Positions 16,859 to 25,037 are shown, numbered from the stretch's first letter. The stretch is 64,000 nucleotides of DNA from Paenibacillus durus ATCC 35681 (GCF_000993825.1 NZ_CP011114.1:4588001-4652000); one strand, 5' to 3'. Numbers and translations: made by a program. The notes: generated from the sequence alone by a model not told the origin.

Positions 16859-18073
16859 TTACATTAGCCCCAGCAGCATTCCTCCCGCAGCGCCGGTAAG
16901 CACAACCACCCAAGGCGGAAGCTTCCAAAAGACCAGCATCACAAACAACATGACGGCCAGAGCGAAATCCATCGGTTTCAAGATGGCGGTAGTCCACAGC
17001 GGATCGTACAGAGCAGCCAGCAAAATGCCAACGACGGCGGCATTAATTCCCATTAACGCCCCTTGGATTCTCGGGCTGTTCCTTATCCCGTTCCAGAACG
17101 GGAGCGCACCGACAACAAGCAGAAATGCCGGCAGGAAAATGCCAATCGTGGCGACCACCGCTCCTGTGATTCCCCCGGCCATAGCCCCAAGGTAGCCTGC
17201 AAAAGTAAATAGCGGCCCCGGGACCGCTTGCGCAGCTCCGTAACCCGCCAGGAAATCCTCTTGGCTCACCCACCCTGTGGGGACAACCTCCCGCTCCAGA
17301 AGCGGGAGTACGACATGCCCCCCGCCGAACACCAAAGAACCGGAACGATAGAAGCTGTCAAACATCGCGAGCCATCCGGCTCCCCCCGATTGTCTGAGCA
17401 GCGGGAGTGCGGCGAGCAGACCAACAAATACAACCAAGCAGAAGATAGCAAAGGCCCGGCTGACCGGAATTGGAAGCTCGGGTAGCCCTTCCGCCGCTCT
17501 CTTTCGGTACAACCACAAGCCGACGATCCCGGCAGCAATAATGATAAGCACCTGACTGTAAGCGGTATGCCAAGATAACGCAACTGCTGCGGCAGCCACG
17601 GCAATCGTCGCTCTACCCCGATCAGGAGTGAGCTTCTGTCCCATCCCTAGAATAGCATGGGCAACAATCGCTACAGCTACGATCTTCAGTCCATGAATCC
17701 ACCCTGCACCCGCAATATCGTAACCTTGGAGCAGGAAGGCAAACGCAACTAACGCGATGACAGACGGCAGGGTGAAACCCAGCCATGCTACGAGACCTCC
17801 AATTAGTCCCGCTCTTAACACTCCGATGCCAATTCCAACCTGGCTGCTGGCGGGACCGGGGAGAAACTGGCATAGGGCTACAAGGTCGGCGTAGCTTCGT
17901 TCGTCCATCCATTTTCGGCGGCGTATGTACTCGTTATGAAAATAACCAAGATGGGCGATGGGTCCTCCAAATGAGGTGAGTCCCAGTTTTGTGGAAACCT
18001 TCAGAACTTCCAGAAGAGCCGAAAATCTCCCTTTTTGAGCATATTCCGCTGCCTCTTGCTGATTCGTATCCAT
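16859..18073 (-). CDS. chrA: ChrA long-chain chromate transporter
   Basis: 404 residues with the two homologous CHR halves expected of the long-chain family. The first half carries LTSFGGPIAHLGYFHNEY and LCQFLPGPASSQVGIGIG; the second has LVFGGGHVVLPLLEREVV and YGAAQAVPGPLFTFAGYLGA. About ten hydrophobic segments are visible. Members export chromate. No chrB or other metal gene is adjacent, so chromate as the natural substrate is assumed from family only. ATG 18073 has AAGGAG upstream. Confidence 0.93.
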   Translation of the reverse strand: MDTNQQEAAEYAQKGRFSALLEVLKVSTKLGLTSFGGPIAHLGYFHNEYIRRRKWMDERSYADLVALCQFLPGPASSQVGIGIGVLRAGLIGGLVAWLGFTLPSVIALVAFAFLLQGYDIAGAGWIHGLKIVAVAIVAHAILGMGQKLTPDRGRATIAVAAAAVALSWHTAYSQVLIIIAAGIVGLWLYRKRAAEGLPELPIPVSRAFAIFCLVVFVGLLAALPLLRQSGGAGWLAMFDSFYRSGSLVFGGGHVVLPLLEREVVPTGWVSQEDFLAGYGAAQAVPGPLFTFAGYLGAMAGGITGAVVATIGIFLPAFLLVVGALPFWNGIRNSPRIQGALMGINAAVVGILLAALYDPLWTTAILKPMDFALAVMLFVMLVFWKLPPWVVVLTGAAGGMLLGLM

Positions 18074-18202
18074 ATGTACGGATTACTCCTTTTCCTTAGT
18101 TGGTCGGGAAAGAGATTTAGTATGAAATCGACTCTATTCTATGCTATACTCCCTTCCTGATCTAGCCCTTTTACAGAAAATTTACAATCAGAAAGAGGTC
18201 TC

Positions 18203-18373
18203 GTGGACATTGGTCAAATGATTGAGAGCGATTGGAAAGCGGAAGTATCCTTCTTTCATCATATGACCGGAATTGACCCTGAATTTTTTGATAAGTATAT
18301 GACCAGAAACTTGGATTTCGGTCTCCAAAAGGTTACAAAGATGCCGGAGCGTATTTCTGGTGATGATATGTAA
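18203..18373 (+). CDS. Small ORF of 56 residues, possibly a gene remnant
   Basis: An open frame starting GTG (MDIGQMIESDWKAEV) and ending at TAA 18371, with AGAGG a few bases upstream and a hairpin terminator 15 bases after the stop. The composition is acidic and aromatic (FFHHMTGIDPEFFDKYM) and looks protein-like, but I do not recognise the family. It may be a genuine small protein or the N-terminus of a lost gene. It sits in the 327-base gap between chrA and the LysR gene, where nothing else is seen. Confidence 0.4.
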   Translation: MDIGQMIESDWKAEVSFFHHMTGIDPEFFDKYMTRNLDFGLQKVTKMPERISGDDM

Positions 18374-18387
18374 GTGTAGCTGTAAGC

Positions 18388-18435
18388 AAAAAGACGACGT
18401 TCATTTTTGAATCCCGAATGAAGAGTCGTCTTTTT
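18388..18435 (+). terminator. Bidirectional terminator overlapping the LysR 3' end
   Basis: AAAAAGACGAC (18388-18398) and GTCGTCTTTTT (18425-18435) form a stem with T tracts on both strands. It would serve the small plus-strand ORF and also the LysR gene, whose last codons it overlaps. Confidence 0.7.
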
Positions 18436-19315
18436 CACTGTGCAGTTCTTCTCTAAGAAAATGATATAGCCTATACCCTGCTGATTTCAATGCATGCCCT
18501 GTCGTTTTGCAGAGTATGCCAAAGGTCATCTCGATCAGACTGCCGCTTATCGTGCGCGTGACCGTATTTGGCGGAACCGGGTCAACCGTAATTTTGGGTA
18601 CCAATGCAACGCCTAGCCCGCTCTCCACAAAATACTTCAGCGCCGTCATACTGCCGATTTCCATCGTGTCCAAAGTAATTCCTCCGGCTTCCTGCAGAAC
18701 GATTTCCAGCTTGCGGCGGTAGGGACAAGTCGCAGACGTAATGAGCAGACGATGGTTCTGAAAATCCTCAGGAACAATAGACGCCTTATGGGCAAGCGGA
18801 TGGTTTTCCGGCATTAACACTACAAATTCCTCTTTGAACAGCGGCTCGAACAAAAGCTCAGAACCAAGATCCGGTGCGGAGCAGAAAGCAAAGTCTATAT
18901 CGCCCTTGAGCAGCTTCTCGCTTAGCAGCGGTGTATTGCCAAATTCCACGGAAACTCTTACTTTCGGGTATTGGGCCATAAACGACCTGAGTATGCCGGG
19001 TAAGCGATAGCTCGCCGTCGGCTCTGTCACTCCTAATCGAATATGCCCCGCGGTTCCCTTAAGCAGTCCAGCCATGTCTTCCTGCAGCTGCTCCATATTT
19101 TTAAGGATTGGCAAGCTTTTCTCCCAAAAAAGACGGCCCGCTTCCGTCAGTTGAATCTTCTTGCCGCGCTCGATCAGTTGAACCCCCATGTCCGACTCCA
19201 GCTTTTGAATCTGCATGGTGACGGTGGACTGCGCATAATTCATCTCTTCCGCCGCACGGATAAAGCTGCCGTATTTTACAATTTGGTGAAAGGTCTTCAA
19301 TGTTTTGGCGTCCAT
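18401..19315 (-). CDS. LysR-family transcriptional regulator
   Basis: 304 residues. The N-terminal winged helix (LKTFHQIVKYGSFIRAAEEM, then MNYAQSTVTMQIQKLESDMG) is followed by the LysR substrate domain (~90-295). ATG 19315 is preceded by AGGAGGGG; the longer frame to 19336 ignores this site. It is transcribed away from the SDR gene at 19461, and the spacer holds a T-N11-A palindrome. The natural target is therefore probably the SDR and its own promoter. The co-inducer is unknown. Confidence 0.92.
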   Translation of the reverse strand: MDAKTLKTFHQIVKYGSFIRAAEEMNYAQSTVTMQIQKLESDMGVQLIERGKKIQLTEAGRLFWEKSLPILKNMEQLQEDMAGLLKGTAGHIRLGVTEPTASYRLPGILRSFMAQYPKVRVSVEFGNTPLLSEKLLKGDIDFAFCSAPDLGSELLFEPLFKEEFVVLMPENHPLAHKASIVPEDFQNHRLLITSATCPYRRKLEIVLQEAGGITLDTMEIGSMTALKYFVESGLGVALVPKITVDPVPPNTVTRTISGSLIEMTFGILCKTTGHALKSAGYRLYHFLREELHSEKDDSSFGIQK

Positions 19316-19338
19316 TTTTCCCCTCCTATATCCCACAG

Positions 19339-19353
19339 TTCAAATAATTTGAA
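19339..19353. promoter_or_regulatory. LysR-type operator palindrome
   Basis: TTCAAATAATTTGAA is a perfect 15-bp palindrome of the T-N11-A form bound by LysR proteins, 23 bases upstream of the LysR start and inside the divergent spacer. Confidence 0.6.
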
Positions 19354-19460
19354 TGATTTATTGATTTTATTCAATTATACAAAACACTCATCCTCCCTTA
19401 CAATCATTCTTGCAGAGAGGCCACAGTAAAATGTATTTCCAATGATCAGGAGGGATTGAA

Positions 19461-20201
19461 ATGAATCTGCACAATAAAGTTGTGTTAGTGACTGGCGGAG
19501 GAACAGGGATTGGCAGGGCCGCTTGTCTGGGGCTTGCTGATCGAAAAGCGATCGTTGCGGTCAATTATTCACGTTCCAGGGACGAAGCTCACGAGACGGT
19601 AAAGATGATCCAAGAGAAAGGCGGCACAGCCATCGCCATTCAGGCTGATGTCTCTAAAGATACGGAAGTACGCCAAATGATTGAACAGATTGTCCAGCAG
19701 TTCGGAACGGTGAATGCGCTCGTTAATAACGCTGGGATTACATCGCATAATTCCCTGGGTGATTTGGAGGCGGCAACCGAAGAGGTCTGGGATCGGCTGT
19801 ATGACGTGAATGTAAAAGGAATGTTCTACTGCGCAAGAGCAGCAGCCCCCTATTTTAAAAAAGAAGGACAGGGCGCCATTGTGAACCTGGGCAGCATCGC
19901 GGGACAGACCGGCTCCGGTTCCTCCCTTCCTTATGCGGTCTCCAAAGCTGCAGTTCACGGACTGACAAAGTCTTTGGCCCGTGCTCTGGCGCCGGAAGTC
20001 CGGGTCAACTGCGTCGTGCCGGGAGCCGTTGCCACCAGATGGTGGGCAGGCAAGGAAGAACAGATGAAGCAGCTCGCCCCCAATCTGCTCCTTCAGCACA
20101 TCTCCACACCCGAAGACATTGCCGGGTTCATCTGCGCCGTACTGGAACAAGAATCCATGACCGGGCAAATCATTACGGTGGACAGCGGGCAGACATTGTA
20201 A
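19461..20201 (+). CDS. SDR oxidoreductase (FabG-like)
   Basis: 246 residues, classical short-chain dehydrogenase: the Rossmann motif TGGGTGIGRAACLG, NNAG at ~90, catalytic Ser in LGSIAGQTGSG, YAVSKAA with the YxxxK pair, and the C-terminal GQIITVDSGQTL typical of FabG-like enzymes. It uses NAD(P)H; the substrate is not evident. GGAGGG lies upstream of ATG. It is divergent from a LysR regulator that likely controls it. Confidence 0.92.
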   Translation: MNLHNKVVLVTGGGTGIGRAACLGLADRKAIVAVNYSRSRDEAHETVKMIQEKGGTAIAIQADVSKDTEVRQMIEQIVQQFGTVNALVNNAGITSHNSLGDLEAATEEVWDRLYDVNVKGMFYCARAAAPYFKKEGQGAIVNLGSIAGQTGSGSSLPYAVSKAAVHGLTKSLARALAPEVRVNCVVPGAVATRWWAGKEEQMKQLAPNLLLQHISTPEDIAGFICAVLEQESMTGQIITVDSGQTL

Positions 20202-20310
20202 GAACGAGAATTTACAGGGAACGGCTCCTGCTGTTCTGATGAAAATAATGTTTTAGACTGATCCGCTATAGGAAAACAGCGGTGATCTAAGAACTGAATA
20301 TAGTTATAAT

Positions 20311-20527
20311 GAACGAAACCGACATCCTGTTGCTGACCTCTTTCGTTCTTATGGGGTTTAGTACGAGTAGCCGGGGTAGAACGTCTCTGCCCGTAGGGCT
20401 TGACCTCGTGTGCTAAACTGTTTACCTGACCAGAACTTTAATGACATGCAGTATCGGTACTGCTCCTGTCCTACTCGTCTGATGACTAAAACGGCAGCCG
20501 ACTACAATGTTCGGCTGCCGTCGTGTC
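20311..20527 (+). ncRNA. Unidentified structured RNA candidate
   Basis: The 363-base gap 20202-20564 has no ORF but dense secondary structure. GAACGAAA (20311-20318) pairs with TTTCGTTC (20341-20348). A nested hairpin runs from GTTTAG (20356) to CTAAAC (20418), with inner pairs ACGAG/CTCGT, AGCC/GGCT and GGG/CCC. GCAGTA-TCGG-TACTGC follows. A terminator ACGGCAGCCGA/TCGGCTGCCGT with TCTTCTTTT ends it. ACGAGTAG (20363) can instead pair with CTACTCGT (20471) and TTTAG with CTAAA (20486), giving an alternative fold. A TATAAT lies at 20305-20310, slightly too close to the first stem. The strand is inferred from the terminator. It is an ncRNA candidate only; I cannot name a family. Confidence 0.45.
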
Positions 20528-20530
20528 TTC
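20491..20530 (+). terminator. Intrinsic terminator between SDR side and cfr-like gene
   Basis: An 11-bp perfect stem ACGGCAGCCGA/TCGGCTGCCGT with a nine-base loop, then TCGTGTCTTCTTTT on the plus strand. It may also stop minus-strand transcription from the cfr-like gene (CCGTTTTAG). Confidence 0.7.
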
Positions 20531-20564
20531 TTTTAACTATCGTTCTCTGGTTCAACAACATTGG

Positions 20565-21596
20565 TTATTCCTTACCGTAAAGCTGTCCGCATGCCGCGTT
20601 AATGTCCGATCCGAATTGCGTTCGGATGGTCACTTTGATACCTTTTGACTTCAAGACCCGAACAAAGCTATCGATCTGGTTAGAATCAGATGTCCGGTAA
20701 CTTTCTGGAGTAACTTCGGTTGAGTTGTAGGGAATCAGATTTACGTGATAAAGATGTTCTCCAGTCCCCCTTCCTCGTAACAACTCAGCAACCGCTTTCG
20801 CATGCGCCGTCGAGTCGTTGACTCCTCGGAGTAGAAGATAAGCAATATACACCTTCCTCCCTGTATGTCGGATATGGCGATCCAATACATGGAGGACGTC
20901 TCGGACTGGAAACCGGTCGTTGATCGGCATCAGCTCACTCCGTTGATCGTCGAACGGCGAATGCAGAGAAAAGGTTAGATTGACTTGGGGATACTCCCGT
21001 GTCAACTTGTCGATTCCCGGCAACAGACCGGTGGTGGAAATCGTAATTCGTCGATGTCCTAATCGAAAGAGGCTTGGATCGGTCAAAATATTCAAAGCAT
21101 CAAAGATATGCGGGTTGGCGAGCGCCTCCCCCATACCCATGAATGAGACACTGTCTAAGCTGTGACCATTCAGGTGAAAGTAAAGCAATTGGTCGGTAAT
21201 TTCGTCGGCCGTCAAATTTCGTTTCAGACCTATCGTACCGGTGGCACAAAATTTGCACCCAAACCCGCAGCCGCACTGTGTGGAAATACAATAGGACTCC
21301 CACCCACGTTCATAATGAAGTCGTACGGCCTCAATATGTTCGTCGCCAGCTACGGCAAACAACACCTTGCTGACCTGACTCGATGTGAGTTCCTTTACTG
21401 GAAAGATGCTACAGACCCGCGGACCAAGCGTCTGAATCAATTTTACACGCAGGGATTTGGGCAATATGACCATCCGTTCGAATTCGCCGACTTTTCCCTT
21501 GAAAATCGCTTCTGTAATTTGTGAATATCTATATGAGGGTTGCTTCAACTCGGACAATACTTGGCGAATCCTTTCATATTTCGAGACTGGCTTCAT
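20565..21596 (-). CDS. cfr-like: Cfr-like radical SAM 23S rRNA (A2503-C8) methyltransferase
   Basis: 343 residues. The radical SAM cluster cysteines are C110, C114 and C117 (CGFGCKFCATG), and the C-terminal cysteine used in the Cfr/RlmN mechanism is in DINAACGQLYG. Long stretches match Cfr as I remember it rather than housekeeping RlmN: GWESYCISTQCGC, LTADEITDQLLYFHL, VSFMGMGEALAN, YPQVNLTFSLHSP and LMPINDRFP. Cfr methylates A2503 at C8 and gives resistance to phenicols, lincosamides, oxazolidinones, pleuromutilins and streptogramin A. Chromosomal cfr-like genes are known in Bacillales. It lies downstream of an Lsa-type ABC-F gene on the same strand, with GGTAAGGAGA before ATG. Resistance itself is inferred. 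Confidence 0.85.
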   Translation of the reverse strand: MKPVSKYERIRQVLSELKQPSYRYSQITEAIFKGKVGEFERMVILPKSLRVKLIQTLGPRVCSIFPVKELTSSQVSKVLFAVAGDEHIEAVRLHYERGWESYCISTQCGCGFGCKFCATGTIGLKRNLTADEITDQLLYFHLNGHSLDSVSFMGMGEALANPHIFDALNILTDPSLFRLGHRRITISTTGLLPGIDKLTREYPQVNLTFSLHSPFDDQRSELMPINDRFPVRDVLHVLDRHIRHTGRKVYIAYLLLRGVNDSTAHAKAVAELLRGRGTGEHLYHVNLIPYNSTEVTPESYRTSDSNQIDSFVRVLKSKGIKVTIRTQFGSDINAACGQLYGKE

Positions 21597-21708
21597 GTCT
21601 TCTCCTTACCGCCGGAGAAAACGTACAAGAGCAACCGTCAGCCAGCGCCTTAAATACGTCATTAACCAATTACGAAGAGAAAAGCACGATGCGTTTGCAG
21701 ACGGATCG

Positions 21709-21816
21709 CTACGTGCATTTGTCGATAAAATGGTAATCCTCCGGCATTTTGTTTTTGTGAACCGCATCATTTGAAATGAACCGGTTCACAAAATCATCTA
21801 CAACCTCAATCAACAT
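21709..21816 (-). CDS. Small ORF of 35 residues between lsa-like and cfr-like genes
   Basis: MLIEVVDDFVNRFISNDAVH and onward, ending at TAG 21709. CTGGAGG lies 9-14 bases before the ATG (an in-frame ATG at 21825 overlaps the site), and the ABC-F stop is only 22 bases upstream. The ORF contains an inverted repeat GTGAACCG/CGGTTCAC. It could be a leader peptide for the cfr-like gene, a small accessory protein, or the remnant of a deleted gene. I do not recognise the sequence. Confidence 0.4.
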   Translation of the reverse strand: MLIEVVDDFVNRFISNDAVHKNKMPEDYHFIDKCT

Positions 21817-21838
21817 CGCATTCATCCTCCAGAAAAGG

Positions 21839-23323
21839 TTAGTCTGTAAGTTCTACAATCTTTGTCGCGATATGCTTGCAAAACTCGCTGTCATGCTCTA
21901 CGAAAAGGATGGTCGGAGCGTGCTTCAGAAGCAGCTCTTCGATTTGCATCCGGGAAATGACGTCGACAAAATTAAGCGGTTCGTCCCAAACATGCAAATG
22001 AACCCGCTCGGAGAGGCTTTTCGCGATGAGCACCTTCTTCTTCTGGCCGCCGCTAAAAGATGCGATGTCCTTTTCGAATTGCAATCGCGAAAAATCGAGC
22101 TTCCGTAAAATCGATTTGAACAAGCTTTCATCAATCCCGCTGTTTCTGGCGAATTCCGACAAATTGCCGTGCAAGTGCGAAGTGTCTTGCGAAACGTAGG
22201 ATATTTTCAGTTGGCTCCCGATTCGTAACGCCCCGGAGTAGGGAATATCCTCGCCGCAAATTAGTTTGAGCAAACTGGATTTTCCTGAACCGTTGGGACC
22301 GGAGAGCGCAATGCGGTCCCCTTGCTCGACAGTAAAGCTGACGTCATGGCAAACTTTCTTCTCGGCATAATGAATCGATACGCGGTCAAGCTCGACGAGT
22401 TGGTGTTTGTGATAAGCCAATTGTGAAATTTTCAGGCTTTCCGAGCTTTCGACGTTTTTAAGCAACTGGGATCTATCCTCGATCGCGGATTGTTGTCTTT
22501 GCTCAATCGACTTGGACCTCTTCATCATTTTGGCGGCCTTGTGGCCGATGTAACCTTTATCTACCTTGGAGCCGGAGTTGCGTGTGCCGTTTTTTGTTTT
22601 TTCCACTTCGTGCGACCAGTTGCTCGTCCGGTTGGCCGCTTCGGACATCCGCTTGATGTCCTTCCTCAGCTTATCGTTCTCGGCGAGTTCGAATTGGTCC
22701 TGCCGTTGTTTGTTCTCCCACCAATCGGAAAAATTTCCTTTCTGGATTTCGATATTGGTCTTGTTGATCGCAAGAATGTGGTCCACGCAGTTGTCGAGAA
22801 ACGCCCGGTCGTGCGACACCAAAATAAACCCGCTCTTGTCGTTCAAATAATCGCTAACCAGCTTCCGAGCATGCAGGTCCAGATGGTTGGTCGGCTCGTC
22901 AATGAGCAGAAAACTATTTTCCTTCAAAAACAAAGCCGCCAGCAGCACCTTCGTTTGTTCTCCGTTTGACAACGATTCGAAAGGTCGGTATAACACGTCC
23001 TCCGTCACTTTCAAAAGCGAAAGCTCGCGCTGAAGCTGCCAATACTCATAGTCCGGATAAATGTCGGCGACGACGTCGACAGTATGGTTTGCTTTGTTTT
23101 CAACGTGGAATGGAAAATAATCGAAGCTGACATTAGCCGAAATCGTTCCACTGTATTCGTACTTACCAAGTAACAGATTGAGAAACGTGGTCTTGCCCCG
23201 GCCATTTCTCCCAGTAAAGCCCAATTTCCAACCGGTATCCATTTGAAAACTAACGTTCTCAAAAATGTTGTCGTAATTGCCATCATAGGCAAACGTTAGG
23301 TTCGTAACTTTAATCAATGACAT
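21839..23323 (-). CDS. lsa-like: Lsa-type ABC-F ribosome protection protein
   Basis: 494 residues with two ABC domains and no membrane segments. Domain 1 has Walker A GRNGRGKT, signature LSNGEQ and Walker B LLIDEPTNHLD. Domain 2 has GPNGSGKS, FSGGQKKK and VWDEPLNFVD. The linker between them (~190-300) is long and basic, as in antibiotic-resistance ABC-Fs, and the N-terminus MSLIKVTNLTFAYDGNYDNI strongly resembles Lsa proteins. Lsa proteins displace lincosamides, streptogramin A and pleuromutilins from the ribosome. AAGGAGG precedes ATG. A complete attenuator lies immediately upstream, indicating drug-inducible expression. Confidence 0.9.
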   Translation of the reverse strand: MSLIKVTNLTFAYDGNYDNIFENVSFQMDTGWKLGFTGRNGRGKTTFLNLLLGKYEYSGTISANVSFDYFPFHVENKANHTVDVVADIYPDYEYWQLQRELSLLKVTEDVLYRPFESLSNGEQTKVLLAALFLKENSFLLIDEPTNHLDLHARKLVSDYLNDKSGFILVSHDRAFLDNCVDHILAINKTNIEIQKGNFSDWWENKQRQDQFELAENDKLRKDIKRMSEAANRTSNWSHEVEKTKNGTRNSGSKVDKGYIGHKAAKMMKRSKSIEQRQQSAIEDRSQLLKNVESSESLKISQLAYHKHQLVELDRVSIHYAEKKVCHDVSFTVEQGDRIALSGPNGSGKSSLLKLICGEDIPYSGALRIGSQLKISYVSQDTSHLHGNLSEFARNSGIDESLFKSILRKLDFSRLQFEKDIASFSGGQKKKVLIAKSLSERVHLHVWDEPLNFVDVISRMQIEELLLKHAPTILFVEHDSEFCKHIATKIVELTD

Positions 23324-23341
23324 TTTTGGACCTCCTTATCA

Positions 23342-23510
23342 AAAAAATAGAGCTACAAGAAAGTTACCTTTCTTGTAGCTCAAAAAATACGGATAATCCA
23401 CCCCGGAACAGGGATGAATAGAATATATTTTATGAGTGAAAAGAATAAGGTAACTTTCTTGCCAATAAAGAATAAAACAATCCACTTTATTCTTTAAACC
23501 AGGCAAGAAA
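23342..23510 (-). promoter_or_regulatory. Ribosome-mediated transcription attenuator of the lsa-like gene
   Basis: Three mutually exclusive stems can be drawn on the minus strand. The terminator is GAGCTACAAGAAAG/CTTTCTTGTAGCTC (23381-23350, 14 perfect bp) followed by TATTTTTTT. The antiterminator pairs CAAGAAAGTTACC (23461-23449) with GGTAACTTTCTTG (23368-23356), 13 perfect bp that consume one terminator arm. A protecting stem pairs TTTCTTGCC (23510-23502) with GGCAAGAAA (23463-23455), extended by AAAGAATAAA/TTTTATTCTTT. The first protecting arm lies within the last codons of a 32-codon leader ORF. A ribosome stalled there would free the antiterminator strand and switch lsa on. Confidence 0.85.
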
Positions 23511-23585
23511 TATTACATTATCCTCTTCATCTCCAATCGTTAAGTGTAGCGGTATTTTATCATATCCTTTTCTTTGTTGCAACAT
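23487..23585 (-). CDS. Leader peptide of the lsa-like attenuator (32 residues)
   Basis: ATG 23585 to TAA 23487 encodes MLQQRKGYDKIPLHLTIGD and continues to a C-terminus FLAWFKE. The F-L-A codons form the 5' arm of the protecting stem, so translation to the end of this ORF controls the fold. The upstream ribosome site is poor. A second, shorter frame (ATG at 23563, seven codons MIKYRYT) with AGAAAAGG upstream is an alternative leader. Drug-stalled ribosomes on such leaders are established for other ABC-F genes. Confidence 0.5.
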   Translation of the reverse strand: MLQQRKGYDKIPLHLTIGDEEDNVIFLAWFKE

Positions 23586-23630
23586 CCCATAAAGTGGAAA
23601 ATGCTTACCGTTGTCAGAAATGGTAATGCT

Positions 23631-25037
23631 TCATGAATCAGTTAATGCTTGTTCTCCTGTGGGTTGGCTTGCCGGAAGAAAACAGATCAGCGCCGCAATA
23701 AGAGCAGACGTTATAAATAACACTGATCCCAATATGGAGCTCGATATAGCATGAGCGAAATGCATCTTTGAAGGTTGACCCGTACGGATAGCTGCATCAA
23801 ATACGGATATGAGAATAGCCAGTCCCAACGAGGATCCGCTTTGATGCGCAACATTAATGAGACCCGAAGCTGCACCGGTATCGTGAGGATCCACACCTGA
23901 GAGCCCCAAAGCGGTAAGCGGTTGGAAAACCATGCCGGCGCCAATGCCCATGATCGTCAAGAGGATGAACATTTGCGGAAAGAACTGGTCTTGCACGGCA
24001 ACGATCCGGCTTATCCAGAGGGTACCCATGATGGCTAATAGCAAACCGGCCATCAGGACTTTCCTATTTCCAAAACGGTGCACCAACCCGGGCATCAAAT
24101 ACATCATCCCGAACTGGGCGCCTGTAAATGGTAGGAAGGCTAAACCTGCTTCCAGTGAGCTGAAACCGAGCACGTTTTGCAAATACTGAGGGATAAAGAA
24201 AAAGAGTGAAAAATTCCCGCACACCACGAGGAACCTTCCAAGATAGGCTCCGGACCGCTGGCGGTTCGCAAACAATCGGAGCGGGATGATCGGCTCCGTT
24301 GCCCGGGCTTCAATAAGAACGAATGCTGCTAACAAAATAATCCCGGCTGCAAGCGAAATCCATGTTTCGGGTTTCCCCCAACCTTTCTCGGCAGCCTGAA
24401 CAAAGCCGTATACCAACGCAGTCATGCCGATGACGGAGACAATCGCACCCCAAAAATCAAAACGTCCGGTCCTCGTACCTGTTTTCTGTATATACCTCTG
24501 TACCAAATACAGCAAAGCAATCCCAATGGGTACATTGATAAACATCCCGACGCGCCAAGACAAAAAATCGGTGAAAAATCCACCAAGTAGGAGACCGATA
24601 CTGCCGCCTGCAGCCGAAACCGCGCTGTACATCGCAATTGCTCTGGAACGTTCCTTGGCCTCAACAAAGCTCGCTGACAGTAATGCTAACGCAGCAGGCG
24701 TTGCTAATGCAGCCGCGAAGCCTTGGAATGCACGGGAAACCAGCAAAAATTCGGCTGTCGGCGCCAAACCAGCCAGCATGGAGGCAAGCGAAAATAATCC
24801 AATGCCTACATTAAGTATTCTTCTGCGCCCCAGAAGGTCACCTGCCCGGGCACCAAGCAACAAGAAACCGCCGAACGGCAAAATGTAGCCATTTTGGACC
24901 CAGGTCAAGCTGGTCGCTGTCATATGCAGCGAACGGCCGATTTGAGGGATTGCCGTTATCATAATGGAGGCGTCAAGCACAACAATCAGTTGACATGCGA
25001 TGATAATGGTTAAAATCATCCGTTTTGACTGATGCAT
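23631..25037 (-). CDS. MFS drug-type transporter (DHA2/EmrB-QacA family)
   Basis: 468 residues with about 14 hydrophobic segments. Family motifs include LDASIMITAIPQIG in helix 1 (motif D1), GARAGDLLGRRRILNVG (motif A), LLLGGFFTDFLSWRVGMFIN (motif C region) and FINVPIG. Such proteins export drugs or metabolites with protons. ATG 25037 is preferred because GGAAAGGAAG is correctly spaced; ATG 25043 is too close to it. The gene is divergent from an AraC-family regulator and lies just upstream of the lsa leader, so it may belong to the same resistance island. The substrate is unknown. Confidence 0.9.
   Translation of the reverse strand: MHQSKRMILTIIIACQLIVVLDASIMITAIPQIGRSLHMTATSLTWVQNGYILPFGGFLLLGARAGDLLGRRRILNVGIGLFSLASMLAGLAPTAEFLLVSRAFQGFAAALATPAALALLSASFVEAKERSRAIAMYSAVSAAGGSIGLLLGGFFTDFLSWRVGMFINVPIGIALLYLVQRYIQKTGTRTGRFDFWGAIVSVIGMTALVYGFVQAAEKGWGKPETWISLAAGIILLAAFVLIEARATEPIIPLRLFANRQRSGAYLGRFLVVCGNFSLFFFIPQYLQNVLGFSSLEAGLAFLPFTGAQFGMMYLMPGLVHRFGNRKVLMAGLLLAIMGTLWISRIVAVQDQFFPQMFILLTIMGIGAGMVFQPLTALGLSGVDPHDTGAASGLINVAHQSGSSLGLAILISVFDAAIRTGQPSKMHFAHAISSSILGSVLFITSALIAALICFLPASQPTGEQALTDS

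Noticed and set aside
20311..20527. Firm call of an IS110 bridge RNA
   Set aside because: There is no IS110-type recombinase or element end in the window; only the stem pattern is suggestive, so it is left as a possibility.
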